Positions 9,170 through 17,656 of a DNA stretch of 48,589 nt are shown here, piece after piece. How positions within the stretch are numbered: position 1 is the first letter of the stretch; each line of letters starts with the position of its first letter. A program made the translations under genes and the position numbers. The notes below the pieces were generated by a model. It worked only from the letters and a program-made list of their open reading frames with translations. It searched no databases and was not told the origin of the DNA. Source of the stretch: Candidatus Limosilactobacillus intestinigallinarum (GTDB lineage: Bacteria > Bacillota > Bacilli > Lactobacillales > Lactobacillaceae); assembly GCA_019117285.1 (NCBI GenBank), contig DXAA01000013.1, forward strand, positions 66,373 to 114,961. The letters are read 5' to 3'.

Positions 9170-10045
9170 GTGAAGACAGGAACAATTCAACAATCATTAA
9201 GTGGCTTTTATGACGTCATTGCCGACGGTGAGATCTTCCGGACCCGGGGGCGGGGAAACTTTCGGAAGAAGAAGATCAAGCCGATCGTCGGCGACCACGT
9301 GGAGTTTGAAGACGGCTACCTGCTAAAGGTCTTGCCGCGGCGTAACTCCCTGGTCCGGCCGCCGGTAGCCAACGTCGACGCCGCGGTGGTGGTGACCGCC
9401 GCCACCCAGCCGGTCTTCTCGGCCAACCTCCTGGACCGGCAGCTGATCGCCCTGGAGCGCCAGGGGATCACCCCCTTGATCTACTTCTCCAAGACGGACC
9501 TGCTGACGAGTGACGAGTACCAGTCCATCGACCAGGTGGCCGCGGGTTACCGGGCGATCGGCTACAACGTCTTCTGTGCGCCCCAGCCCTTTGCAAGTGC
9601 CCAGCTGACCCAATTGCAGGGCCTGCTGACCGGCAAGATTGTGACCATGATGGGGCAGACCGGGGCCGGTAAGTCGACCCTGCTCAACCACCTGGCCCCA
9701 GAATTGAACCTGGCGACGGGCGAGATCTCCCAGGCCCTCAAGCGTGGGCGCCACACCACCCGGAAGGTGAGCTTGTTGGACGTCAACGGGGCCCTGATCG
9801 CCGACACGCCGGGCTTCTCCTCCTACGAGACTTTCGACATGACGGTAGAAGAATTACCGGGTCTTTTCCCGGAGATGCGCCGCCTGGCTCCCCAGTGCAA
9901 GTTCCGGGGCTGCCTGCACATCAAGGAACCGCATTGTGCAGTGAAAGACGCCGTGGAGAATGGTATAATCATGGAGAGCCGGTATGACGATTACCTGCAG
10001 TTTCACGAGTTGATCGCCAACCAGAAACCAAATTATAAGAAATGA
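9170..10045 (+). CDS. rsgA: Ribosome small-subunit biogenesis GTPase RsgA
   Basis: RsgA is a circularly permuted GTPase that checks late 30S assembly. I place the start at GTG 9170 (291 aa), seven bases after AGTGAGG; the frame is open to 9131, but that would overlap prkC and has no SD. An OB-fold comes first (about 1-65). The G motifs run in permuted order: SKTD (G4), then [12 protein letters not shown] (G1), then DTPG (G3). The C-terminal zinc finger has ligands in [14 protein letters not shown]. Its position directly after prkC and before rpe matches the Firmicutes operon; in B. subtilis the homologue is a reported PrkC substrate. Confidence 0.95.
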   Translation: MKTGTIQQSLSGFYDVIADGEIFRTRGRGNFRKKKIKPIVGDHVEFEDGYLLKVLPRRNSLVRPPVANVDAAVVVTAATQPVFSANLLDRQLIALERQGITPLIYFSKTDLLTSDEYQSIDQVAAGYRAIGYNVFCAPQPFASAQLTQLQGLLTGKIVTMMGQTGAGKSTLLNHLAPELNLATGEISQALKRGRHTTRKVSLLDVNGALIADTPGFSSYETFDMTVEELPGLFPEMRRLAPQCKFRGCLHIKEPHCAVKDAVENGIIMESRYDDYLQFHELIANQKPNYKK

Positions 10046-10057
10046 GGGAGTTTTAGA

Positions 10058-10711
10058 ATGATTAAAGTAGCACCATCAATTTTGAGTGCCGACTACGTAA
10101 ACTTACAGAAGGACATCGAGAAGGTCGACAAGGCCGGTGCCGAATACCTGCACATCGATGTCATGGACGGGACCTTTGTCCCAAGCATTTCTTACGGACC
10201 GGGCTTCGTAAAGGCCATCCGGCCAATCACCAAGATGACCCTGGATGTTCACCTGATGGTTGAAAACCCAGAGCACATCCTGCCGATGTTCATCGACGCC
10301 GGTGCCGACATCATCGGGGTTCAGGTTGAAGCCACCCAGCACATCCACCGCGCCCTGCAGATCATCAAGAACGGCGGGGTCAAGGCCGAAGTTGTCATTA
10401 ACCCAGGAACGCCAGTGGCAATGATTGAACCCGTCCTGCACATGGTTGACCAGGTCCTGGTCATGACGGTTAACCCTGGCTTCGGTGGGCAAAAGTTCCT
10501 GCCGGAGACGGTGGACAAGATCGCCCAACTGAACGCCATCAAGCAGGAGAAGGGTTACAACTTCGACATCGAAATCGATGGTGGGGTTAACAACAAGACG
10601 GTTGTCGACTGCTACAAGGCCGGTGCTACGGTTGCCGTGGCCGGTTCCTACGTCTTCAACGCCGATGACCCGGCTGCCCGGGTGGAAGCCCTGCGCGACG
10701 CAACGAAGTAA
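10058..10711 (+). CDS. rpe: Ribulose-phosphate 3-epimerase
   Basis: Rpe interconverts ribulose-5-phosphate and xylulose-5-phosphate. In a heterofermentative lactobacillus this feeds phosphoketolase, so it is central to sugar catabolism. The 217-residue TIM barrel has VAPSILSADY at the N-terminus, the metal-site HIDVMDGTFVPSISYG, VMTVNPGFGGQKF, and EIDGGVN near the C-terminus. All catalytic Asp and His ligands are present. SD GAGGGAG. The gene sits between rsgA and thiN as in B. subtilis, and a strong hairpin follows. Confidence 0.97.
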   Translation: MIKVAPSILSADYVNLQKDIEKVDKAGAEYLHIDVMDGTFVPSISYGPGFVKAIRPITKMTLDVHLMVENPEHILPMFIDAGADIIGVQVEATQHIHRALQIIKNGGVKAEVVINPGTPVAMIEPVLHMVDQVLVMTVNPGFGGQKFLPETVDKIAQLNAIKQEKGYNFDIEIDGGVNNKTVVDCYKAGATVAVAGSYVFNADDPAARVEALRDATK

Positions 10712-10746
10712 ATAAGCGCTGACCGGTTATTAACTGGTCAGGATTA

Positions 10747-10783
10747 AATGGGGTCCAACCCGGATGATGAGTTGGACCCCATT
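10747..10783 (+). terminator. Perfect 13-bp hairpin between rpe and thiN
   Basis: AATGGGGTCCAAC (10747-10759) pairs exactly with GTTGGACCCCATT (10771-10783) around an 11-base loop. There is no proper T tract after it, so it may attenuate, or act as an RNA-stability element, rather than end transcription fully. It argues against starting thiN at ATG 10764. Confidence 0.6.
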
Positions 10784-10817
10784 CGTCGGTTATGATGAGG
10801 AAAGCGAGGAATTTGGG

Positions 10818-11462
10818 ATGCAAGTAAATGTGATGGTCGGGGGGCCGCGGGACCTGATCCCGGTCGATTGGGTCCGCCAACACCGCGATGAAACCTGGAT
10901 CGGGGTTGACCACGGGGCCACCCTCCTGCTCGAGTGGGGGATCACCCCGGTGGCCGCGATCGGCGACTTTGATTCCACCAACCCGGCGGAACTCGCCCGG
11001 TTGCAGGCCGCTCTGGATGACATCGAGGTCTACCCACCGGCCAAGGACTTCACCGACACCCAGCTGGGGATCATGACCGCCATCAAGAAATACCAGCCGG
11101 ATAAGATTGTCGTCTGGGGGGCCACGGGGGGCCGGTTGGACCAGGAGCTGGCCAACCTCTATCTGCCACTGCAGGATGCCTTTGGCGACTACCTAGCCAA
11201 AATCGAGCTGGTTGACCGGGGCAACGTCGTTCGTTACTTCCGACCGGGGACCTATTCCATCCACCGGCGGCCGGACTTTGACTACCTGGCCTTCGTCAAC
11301 CTGACCCCGGTGACTGGCTTGACCCTGCCGGACGAGAAGTACCCGCTGGTCAACTGGCACAGCCCGATTCCCTTCGCCTGGTCGAGCAACCGGTTCACCA
11401 GTGCGGTCAACCACTTCTCCTTTGATGAGGGGGTTGTGGCGGTGATTTGGTCCCGTGACTAG
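10818..11462 (+). CDS. thiN: Thiamine pyrophosphokinase
   Basis: ThiN transfers pyrophosphate from ATP to thiamine, making the TPP cofactor that phosphoketolase needs. I take the ATG at 10818 (214 aa, normal for the family), seven bases after GAGGA. The open frame reaches 10764 but would begin inside the hairpin loop. Motifs: GVDHGATLLLEWGITP, the metal-binding GDFDSTNP, KDFTDTQLGI and GATGGRLDQELANL, which together form the catalytic cleft. The C-terminal beta domain follows. No TPP riboswitch is visible upstream. The gene closes the block begun at coaBC. Confidence 0.94.
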   Translation: MQVNVMVGGPRDLIPVDWVRQHRDETWIGVDHGATLLLEWGITPVAAIGDFDSTNPAELARLQAALDDIEVYPPAKDFTDTQLGIMTAIKKYQPDKIVVWGATGGRLDQELANLYLPLQDAFGDYLAKIELVDRGNVVRYFRPGTYSIHRRPDFDYLAFVNLTPVTGLTLPDEKYPLVNWHSPIPFAWSSNRFTSAVNHFSFDEGVVAVIWSRD

Positions 11463-11527
11463 CCCGTCCTGATGGGGCTCGGTCGCTCCGACGGCAGTGT
11501 CAAGGGAAAATACTTGAAAGAAAAACC

Positions 11528-11556
11528 TTGCACTGACCGGGCGGCTATGGTAAATT
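11528..11556 (+). promoter_or_regulatory. Promoter of rpmB
   Basis: TTGCAC (11528-11533), 17-base spacer, TAAATT (11551-11556). A strong-looking vegetative promoter with a leader of about 60 bases before rpmB. Confidence 0.7.
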
Positions 11557-11623
11557 AATTAGGTGAGTTACATCGCAACTATTGCGTAAACGAAATAAAG
11601 ATGAGAAGAGGAGGGTACCACCA

Positions 11624-11809
11624 ATGGCTAAAGATTTTATCAACGGTAAACGGACGCGCTTCGGTAACAAGCGTTCCCACGCCCTTAACTCAAGTCGTCG
11701 CAGCTGGAAGCCAAACTTGCAAAAGGTAACCATTCTGGTTAACGGCAAGCCAAAGAAGGTTTACGTTTCAGCACGTACACTGAAGTCCGGTAAAGTGACT
11801 CGGGTTTAA
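11624..11809 (+). CDS. rpmB: 50S ribosomal protein L28
   Basis: The 61-residue L28 is chosen from the ATG at 11624, preceded by AAGAGGAGG (11606-11614). The frame is open upstream to 11582 but those residues are not family-like. It reads [20 protein letters not shown] and ends with the basic tail [11 protein letters not shown]. It lacks the zinc-ribbon cysteines found in some L28 forms, so it is zinc-independent. Codon use is richer in T-ending codons than neighbours such as fakA, as expected for a highly expressed gene. Monocistronic, between its own promoter and a terminator. Confidence 0.96.
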   Translation: MAKDFINGKRTRFGNKRSHALNSSRRSWKPNLQKVTILVNGKPKKVYVSARTLKSGKVTRV

Positions 11810-11824
11810 TCAAACAAAAATGAT

Positions 11825-11853
11825 GTCGTCCATTGTGGGCGGCTTATTTTTTA
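11825..11853 (+). terminator. Terminator after rpmB
   Basis: GTCGTCC (11825-11831) pairs with GGGCGGC (11837-11843), with two G-U pairs and a 5-base loop, followed by the T-rich run at 11844-11853. Confidence 0.75.
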
Positions 11854-11864
11854 TTCAATTGATT

Positions 11865-11911
11865 AACCCCATTAACTAATCGACGATGGGGGTTACTTTT
11901 CTCACTTGACG
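11865..11911 (+). promoter_or_regulatory. Hairpin and -35-like box upstream of asp23
   Basis: AACCCCAT (11865-11872) pairs with ATGGGGGTT (11886-11893) with one bulged G and some T after it. TTGACG follows at 11906-11911. The best -10 at the right distance (TTAGCT, 11930-11935) is weak, so the promoter call is tentative. Confidence 0.4.
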
Positions 11912-11996
11912 TGCTATGGTAAGATGGTGTTAGCTTTATTTAGTGAGTAAGCGTAGCGCTAAGCAGTGCTGACGATTTTAAAAGGAGGCCATAATA

Positions 11997-12359
11997 ATGG
12001 CAGTAAAGATTAAAACCAAGGCGGGCACGATTGACATCGACAACGATGTAATCTCATCGGTTGTCGGCGGGGCCGCCACTGATAACTATGGAGTTGTTGG
12101 GATGGCAAGTCGGAAGCCATTACGCGATGGCGTTAACCAGATCTTGCGGCGCGAGAACTTCAGCAAGGGGGTCGTCATCCGGCAACAGGATAATGGGATT
12201 ACCGTTGAGGTCAACATTATCGTAAGCTACGGGACGAAGATCTCTGAGGTTTCCAAGAGCGTCCAGTCCAAGGTAAAGTATAATCTAGAATCAATGCTCG
12301 GCATCACGGCAGACGCCGTTAACGTCTGTGTCCAGGGTGTTCGTTCAATGGAAGACTAG
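11997..12359 (+). CDS. Asp23/Gls24 family envelope stress protein (YloU-like)
   Basis: A 120-residue Asp23/Gls24-family protein. Members are abundant, cytoplasmic, often membrane-associated proteins tied to alkaline or cell-envelope stress; no enzymatic role is established. It opens MAVKIKTKAGTIDIDNDVI and has the family core S-S-V-V-G-G-A-A-T-D-N-Y-G-V-V-G-M (about 20-36) and V-E-V-N-I-I-V-S-Y-G with the amphipathic C-terminal helix. SD AAAGGAGG. Located before fakA exactly as yloU precedes yloV in B. subtilis, 22 bases apart, so the two form one operon. Confidence 0.93.
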   Translation: MAVKIKTKAGTIDIDNDVISSVVGGAATDNYGVVGMASRKPLRDGVNQILRRENFSKGVVIRQQDNGITVEVNIIVSYGTKISEVSKSVQSKVKYNLESMLGITADAVNVCVQGVRSMED

Positions 12360-12381
12360 TTGGATACGGGAGGAAAGTTAA

Positions 12382-14079
12382 TTGGCTGTCACAGAAATTA
12401 CGAATCTTGAATTTGGCAAGATGGTCCAAGCGGCCGCTGACAAGCTCAACAAGAATGCCGAATTCATTAACTCTTTGAATGTTTTCCCGGTGCCGGATGG
12501 TGATACCGGGACGAACATGGCCTCATCGATGGCCAGCGGGGCCAAGTACGAGCGGGCCGAGAACAGCACCGCCGTCGGTGACCTTAGCGCCGCCCTGGCC
12601 AAGGGCCTACTGATGGGGGCCCGGGGTAACTCCGGGGTTATCCTGTCCCAGATTTTTCGGGGCTTTGCCAAGGCCACGGCCGGCAAGGACAAGCTGAGTG
12701 CCCAGGACTTCGTTGACGCCTACGCCAACGGGGCCAAGACGGCCTACAAGGCGGTCATGAAGCCGACGGAGGGGACCATTCTGACGGTGGTCCGGGAGTC
12801 CGCCCAGGAGGGTCTCAATCAGATCAAGGACACCGACGACCTGACGGCAATCATGCACGCCATCTACGAGTCCAGTGAGGCGGCCTTGAAGACCACCCCG
12901 GACCTGCTGCCGGTCTTGAAGGAAGTCGGCGTGGTTGACTCCGGTGGTCAGGGACTGGTCTTCGTCCTCCAGGCCTTTGACGAGGCCCTGAGCGGTCGGG
13001 TCGACAAGAGTGAAGACTACAAGCCGGACACCGCCGAGGTCGACGAGATGGTCAACGCCATGGACCACCAGAGCGTCCAAGGCAAGCTCGACCCTAAGGA
13101 TATCAAGTACACCTACTGTACCCAGATGCTGGTCCGGCTCGGCAAGGGGAAGGAAGTCACCAAGCAGTTTGACTACGACACCTTCTACAACCACCTGGCC
13201 AAGATGGGGGACAGCCTGCTGGTCCTAAACGACGACCAGGTAGTCCGGGTTCACGTCCACACCGAACACCCCGGCGAGGTCTTGACCTGGGGCCAGCAAT
13301 TTGGTGACCTGCAGACCATCGAGATCCACAACATGGTATGGCAGCAGGAAGAGATCATGGAGCACGACGACGAAGAGGCTGCCCAAACGCCTGTCGAGAA
13401 GGCCAAGGAAGCGGCGCCTGCACCGGAGACGGCCGTCATTGCCGTGGCCTCTGGTGATGGGATCGCTAAGCTCTTAAAGAGCCTTGGCGTCACCCACATC
13501 ATCAGCGGTGGCCAGACCATGAACCCAAGCACCCAGGACATCACGGACGCCATCAACCAGAGCGGCGCCAAGCAAGCCCTGGTACTGCCGGATAATGGTA
13601 ACATCTTCATGACGGCCGACCAGGCAGCGGACGTGGCCGACATCCCGACCAAGGTGGTCCACACCAAGACGATCGCCCAGGCCATGTCTGCCATGCTGGA
13701 ATACAACGCAGAGGCCTCCCTGGAAGACAACCAGGCCAACATGGAGGAGAACATGACCACGGTGGCCAGTGGTGAGGTCACCCACGCCATCCGGGACACG
13801 AAGATCGACGGCCGCCAGATCCAGAAGGACGACTACCTCGGCATCGTCGACGGTAAGATCGTTGAGGCCACCCCAGACCTGCAGGAGACCGCCATCAAGA
13901 TGGTCAAGCAGATGCTGGATGAGGACAGTGAAGTCGTCACGATCCTGGTCGGGGCCGACGGTGATACCGAGACGGCCGAAGCCATCAAGGCTGCCATCCT
14001 GGACGTTGACGATGAATTGGATGTGCAGATCTACGATGGTGGCCAGCCGGTCTACCCATACCTGATCTCAGTTGAATAA
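12382..14079 (+). CDS. fakA: DAK2-domain fatty acid kinase subunit (YloV-like)
   Basis: FakA is the ATP-binding subunit that, with a DegV-type FakB carrier, phosphorylates exogenous fatty acids to acyl-phosphate for phospholipid synthesis. The 565-residue protein begins at TTG 12382, with GGGAGGAAAG upstream; no ATG fits. The N-terminal DAK2 domain (about 1-200) has NVFPVPDGDTGTNM, whose Asp residues bind Mg-ATP, and MGARGNSGVILSQIFRG. A middle domain (about 210-330) has VRVHVHTEHPG. The C-terminal domain (about 350-565) carries HIISGGQTMNPSTQDI and ILVGADGDTETAEAI. Its position next to recG-plsX-acpP fits lipid initiation: PlsX makes the same acyl-phosphate from acyl-ACP. Confidence 0.9.
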   Translation: MAVTEITNLEFGKMVQAAADKLNKNAEFINSLNVFPVPDGDTGTNMASSMASGAKYERAENSTAVGDLSAALAKGLLMGARGNSGVILSQIFRGFAKATAGKDKLSAQDFVDAYANGAKTAYKAVMKPTEGTILTVVRESAQEGLNQIKDTDDLTAIMHAIYESSEAALKTTPDLLPVLKEVGVVDSGGQGLVFVLQAFDEALSGRVDKSEDYKPDTAEVDEMVNAMDHQSVQGKLDPKDIKYTYCTQMLVRLGKGKEVTKQFDYDTFYNHLAKMGDSLLVLNDDQVVRVHVHTEHPGEVLTWGQQFGDLQTIEIHNMVWQQEEIMEHDDEEAAQTPVEKAKEAAPAPETAVIAVASGDGIAKLLKSLGVTHIISGGQTMNPSTQDITDAINQSGAKQALVLPDNGNIFMTADQAADVADIPTKVVHTKTIAQAMSAMLEYNAEASLEDNQANMEENMTTVASGEVTHAIRDTKIDGRQIQKDDYLGIVDGKIVEATPDLQETAIKMVKQMLDEDSEVVTILVGADGDTETAEAIKAAILDVDDELDVQIYDGGQPVYPYLISVE

Positions 14080-14104
14080 ACCACGTAGTAACATGAAACT
14101 TATG

Positions 14105-14140
14105 GGGGCTGTGACGAAGACCGCTTTGTCATGGCCCCTT
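14105..14140 (+). terminator. 15-bp hairpin between fakA and recG
   Basis: GGGGCTGTGACGAAG (14105-14119) pairs along its length with CTTTGTCATGGCCCC (14124-14138) using several G-U pairs, with a 4-base loop. Only a short T run follows, so it is a weak terminator or processing/attenuation site inside the operon. Confidence 0.5.
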
Positions 14141-14168
14141 TGCTGAATACGGGAAGGGAGGAAGTAAA

Positions 14169-16205
14169 ATGCAGAGCCTACAGGATCCGGTTACCAAGTT
14201 GAAGGGGGTCGGGGCCAAGCGGGCCGCCGACCTGGCGACCCTGGGGATCGATACGGTGGCCGACCTCTTGACCTACTACCCGACCCGCTACAATGACCTG
14301 ACCCCGGCGGACATCCAGACGGCCAAGGACAAGCAGAAGGTCACCCTGGTCGGGCAGATGGTGTCCGAACCCCTCCTGACCCGGTTTGGCTACCGCCGCA
14401 ACCGGCTCAGCTTCCGCCTTCAGGTTGGTAACAACGTGGTGATGGTGACCTTCTTCAACCAGCCCTACCTGGAGAAAAAGCTGGCCATCAACAAAACCGT
14501 GACGGTGATGGGGAAGTGGGATGCTCGCCGCCAGCAGGTGACCGCCAACCGCCTCCTCGCCTCGGCCCCTCAGGAGAGCAACGACTTCGGGGCCGTTTAC
14601 TCGGTGAATAAGCATGTCAAGCAGGCAATGTTGCGGGGACTGATCCGCCAGGCCTTTGAGGAGTACCAGCGGGTGATCCCGACCCTGTTGCCGGCCACCC
14701 TGCGCCAGCGCTACCGCCTCCTGGACCGGCGGACGATGATCAAGGAACTCCACTTTCCGACCGACGCCGCTCAGGCCAAGGCCGCCCGGCGGACCGCCAC
14801 CTATGAGGAGTTCTTCCTCTTCCAGCTGCGCCTGCAGGCGATTCGTCAGGCCCAGCGCCAACAGGATGGCCTGCAGATCCTCTACCACAACGATGAGGTC
14901 AAGGAATTTATTTCCCAGATCGGCTTCGAGCTGACCAACGCCCAGAAGCGGGTCGTCAACGAGATCTGCGCGGACCTGCGCCGGCCCTACCAGATGAACC
15001 GCCTCCTCCAGGGGGATGTCGGCTCCGGGAAGACAATCGTGGCGGCGATCGCCATCTACGCCACGATCACGGCGGGCTACCAGGCAGCCCTGATGGCCCC
15101 CACCGAAATCCTGGCGGCTCAACACGCCGAGAAGTTATCCAAAACCTTTGCTGGGACCCATGTCCACATCGGCCTGCTGACCGGATCGCTGTCGACCAAA
15201 CAGCACCGTCAGCTCCGGGACGCCATCAAGCGTGGTGACATCAACCTGATCATCGGGACCCACGCCCTGATTCAGGACGACGTTGAGTACGCCAATCTCG
15301 GCCTGGCGATCACCGACGAGCAGCACCGCTTTGGGGTCAACCAGCGGCAGCGCCTCCGGGAGAAGGGGGACCACCCCGACATCCTGGCGATGACCGCCAC
15401 CCCGATCCCGCGGACCCTGGCGATCACGGCCTATGGTGAGATGGACGTCTCGATCATTGATGAGATGCCGGCCGGGCGGAAGCCGATCAAGACCCAGTGG
15501 TTCAAGGTCGACCAGCAAAACGAGGCCCTTCACTTCCTGCGCGACCAGCTGGCGGCTGGCGCTCAGGCCTACGTGGTCAGCCCCCTGATCGAGGAATCCG
15601 AGGCCTTAGACGTTCAGAACGCCACCGACCTCTACCAGCAGCTGGCGACCTACTTTGAACCCGACTACCGGGTCGGCCTCCTCCACGGGCGGATGACCGG
15701 GGAGGAGAAGGACCAGGTCATGCACGACTTCCAGGATGGCCAGACCCAGGTCCTGGTTTCAACCACCGTTATCGAGGTCGGGGTCGACAACCCCAACGCG
15801 ACGGTGATGATCATCTATAACGCCGACCGCTTTGGTCTGGCCCAACTCCACCAGCTGCGGGGTCGGGTTGGTCGTGGGAACCGGCAGAGCTACTGCCTCC
15901 TGCTGGCCGACCCCAAGACCGACGACGGCAAGGCCCGGATGAAGACGATGGTGGAGACGAACGACGGCTTCAAGGTAGCCCAGCGCGACCTGGAGCTACG
16001 CGGGTCCGGGGACGTCCTCGGCCGCAAGCAATCCGGCCTGCCCGACTTCAAGGTCGGTGACCCGGTGGGCGACCTCAAGATCCTGCAGATTGCCCGCAAC
16101 GATGCTGAGCAGCTGCTGAAGACCCCTCACTGGGACGACGTTGATGATAACCAACCGCTGGTGCTGTACCTACAACGCCACCAGCTAGAGACACATTTCG
16201 ATTAA
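14169..16205 (+). CDS. recG: ATP-dependent DNA helicase RecG
   Basis: RecG regresses stalled forks and processes Holliday junctions and R-loops. The 678-residue protein has an N-terminal wedge/OB domain (about 1-170), Walker A GDVGSGKTIVAAI, the DEQH box (TDEQHRFGVNQRQ), TATPIPRTLA (motif III) and the C-terminal helicase lobe with VIEVGVDNPNA and QLRGRVGRGN, followed by the TRG-like hook (ELRGSGDVLGRKQSG). Length and order are normal. SD GGGAGG. It is followed after 14 bases by plsX; the lipid regulator fapR, which separates them in B. subtilis, is absent. Confidence 0.97.
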   Translation: MQSLQDPVTKLKGVGAKRAADLATLGIDTVADLLTYYPTRYNDLTPADIQTAKDKQKVTLVGQMVSEPLLTRFGYRRNRLSFRLQVGNNVVMVTFFNQPYLEKKLAINKTVTVMGKWDARRQQVTANRLLASAPQESNDFGAVYSVNKHVKQAMLRGLIRQAFEEYQRVIPTLLPATLRQRYRLLDRRTMIKELHFPTDAAQAKAARRTATYEEFFLFQLRLQAIRQAQRQQDGLQILYHNDEVKEFISQIGFELTNAQKRVVNEICADLRRPYQMNRLLQGDVGSGKTIVAAIAIYATITAGYQAALMAPTEILAAQHAEKLSKTFAGTHVHIGLLTGSLSTKQHRQLRDAIKRGDINLIIGTHALIQDDVEYANLGLAITDEQHRFGVNQRQRLREKGDHPDILAMTATPIPRTLAITAYGEMDVSIIDEMPAGRKPIKTQWFKVDQQNEALHFLRDQLAAGAQAYVVSPLIEESEALDVQNATDLYQQLATYFEPDYRVGLLHGRMTGEEKDQVMHDFQDGQTQVLVSTTVIEVGVDNPNATVMIIYNADRFGLAQLHQLRGRVGRGNRQSYCLLLADPKTDDGKARMKTMVETNDGFKVAQRDLELRGSGDVLGRKQSGLPDFKVGDPVGDLKILQIARNDAEQLLKTPHWDDVDDNQPLVLYLQRHQLETHFD

Positions 16206-16219
16206 GGAGCGATTCTAAT

Positions 16220-17251
16220 ATGAAAATTGCAGTTGACGCGATGGGCGGCGACAACGCCCCTAAGGTAATTGTGGAAGGGGTGGAACAGGCCCGTGACCTG
16301 TACCCCGACCTGGAGTTTGACCTCTACGGTAATCCGGACGCCATCAAGCCGCTGGTCCAAAACGACCAGCGACTGACCATCATCCCAACCAGTGATGACA
16401 TCACGATGGGGGAGGAACCGGTCCGGGCGATTCGGCGCAAGAAGGACTCCTCAATCGTGAAGGCGGCCACCGCCGTCAAGAAGGGGGCGGCCGACGCCTT
16501 CTTCTCCGCCGGCAACACCGGGGCGGTCCTCGCCGCCGGGATCTTCATCGTCGGCCGGATCAAGGGGATTGACCGGCCGGGGCTGACCAGTGTCCTGCCG
16601 ATCGCCAAGCCTGGGGCCAGCCGCCACAACTTCGTCTACCTCGACACCGGGGCCAACGCCGAGAGCAAGGAGAAGAACCTCCTCCAGTACGCCTACCTGG
16701 GCAAGTTCTACGCCGAGAGCGTCCTCGGGGTAGCCAATCCGCGGATCGGCCTGCTCAACAACGGGGCCGAGGAGGACAAGGGTGATTCCCTCCACAAGGC
16801 CGTCTGGCAACAACTGAACGCCCGCGACGACCTAAACTTCATCGGTAACGTCGAAGCGGGCGACCTCCTCTACGGCAAGGCCGACGTGGTGGTCAGCGAC
16901 GGTTGGACCGCCAACGCCGCCCTGAAGGCTACCGAGGGGACGGCCAAGATGATGCTGACCCTGATCAAGCACGGGATCTTAAACGGGGGCTTACGGGCCA
17001 AATTGGGTTACCTCTTGCTCAAACCAGTCTTCCACCAGATCGGGCAGACGATGAGCACCTCAACCTATGGTGGGGCAGTCCTGCTCGGCCTGAAGGCGCC
17101 GGTTGTCAAGACCCACGGGGCCTCCGACGCCCTGGCGGTCAAGAACACCATCGGTCAGATCCACACCATGCTGAAGGCCCAACTGATCGAAAAGACCGTT
17201 GATTTCTTCACCGACAATCCAGAAGTGGACAAGTCAGGGAAAAACGAATAG
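16220..17251 (+). CDS. plsX: Phosphate acyltransferase PlsX
   Basis: PlsX converts acyl-ACP and phosphate to acyl-phosphate, the donor for PlsY at the membrane; it is a peripheral membrane enzyme. The 343-residue protein has the N-terminal signature DAMGGDNAPKVIVEGV, FFSAGNTGAVLAAG, NNGAEEDKGD and VVSDGWTANAALK. SD AAGGAG. acpP follows 35 bases downstream. FakA (12382) makes acyl-phosphate from external fatty acid, so this operon covers both entry routes to phosphatidic acid. fabD and fabG are not here. Confidence 0.96.
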   Translation: MKIAVDAMGGDNAPKVIVEGVEQARDLYPDLEFDLYGNPDAIKPLVQNDQRLTIIPTSDDITMGEEPVRAIRRKKDSSIVKAATAVKKGAADAFFSAGNTGAVLAAGIFIVGRIKGIDRPGLTSVLPIAKPGASRHNFVYLDTGANAESKEKNLLQYAYLGKFYAESVLGVANPRIGLLNNGAEEDKGDSLHKAVWQQLNARDDLNFIGNVEAGDLLYGKADVVVSDGWTANAALKATEGTAKMMLTLIKHGILNGGLRAKLGYLLLKPVFHQIGQTMSTSTYGGAVLLGLKAPVVKTHGASDALAVKNTIGQIHTMLKAQLIEKTVDFFTDNPEVDKSGKNE

Positions 17252-17286
17252 AATAAGGGAGTATTTTGTAAAGAGAGGTTATAAGA

Positions 17287-17538
17287 ATGGCTGATAATAG
17301 AAGAAAGGAAATCTTCGACAAGGTTTCCGAGATTGTAGCCGACCATTTCGACGTTGATCGGGCTAAGATCACCGACGAATTAAACCTGAAGACCGACTTA
17401 GATGCGGACTCCATTGACTTTGTTGAATTTGTCCTGGAACTTGAGGATACTTTTGGCGAAGAGATCGATGACGAGGACGCCGAGAAGCTGAGCACGATCG
17501 GTGAAGTGGTTGACTACATCGAACAGCACACAAACTAA
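17287..17538 (+). CDS. acpP: Acyl carrier protein
   Basis: An 83-residue acidic four-helix carrier. The 4'-phosphopantetheine attachment serine is Ser42 in LDADSIDFVEF; the motif reads D-S-I where most ACPs have D-S-L, a conservative change. Helix I (KVSEIVADHF) and the acidic helix III are normal. It sits between plsX and a terminator and has AT-richer codons than plsX, in keeping with high expression. It is probably the ACP serving PlsX, but a second ACP in the fatty-acid-synthesis cluster elsewhere cannot be excluded. Confidence 0.94.
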   Translation: MADNRRKEIFDKVSEIVADHFDVDRAKITDELNLKTDLDADSIDFVEFVLELEDTFGEEIDDEDAEKLSTIGEVVDYIEQHTN

Positions 17539-17542
17539 GACG

Positions 17543-17569
17543 AAAAGCTCCGCTAAATGGAGCTTTTTT
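17543..17569 (+). terminator. Terminator after acpP
   Basis: AAAAGCTCC (17543-17551) pairs with GGAGCTTTT (17559-17567) around a 7-base loop; the T tract runs 17564-17569. Confidence 0.88.
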
Positions 17570-17603
17570 ATTTTCCCGGACTGCGTAATGACGAGAACTC
17601 TAG

Positions 17604-17609
17604 TATAAT
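17604..17609 (+). promoter_or_regulatory. -10 box of the rnc-smc-ftsY operon promoter
   Basis: A perfect TATAAT 48 bases before the rnc ATG. The hexamer 17 bases upstream (CTGCGT) is a poor -35, so strength is uncertain. Confidence 0.55.
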
Positions 17610-17656
17610 AGGGAAGAATTAGCTAAAACCCATAATTCAGAAAGGAAAGAATCTAT

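Noticed and set aside
10764-10817. N-terminal extension of ThiN
   Set aside because: It starts in the loop of a perfect hairpin and has no SD; ATG 10818 has GAGGA at the right distance.
10712-10817. Possible TPP riboswitch before thiN
   Set aside because: The gap is too short and holds only a simple perfect hairpin without TPP-box motifs.
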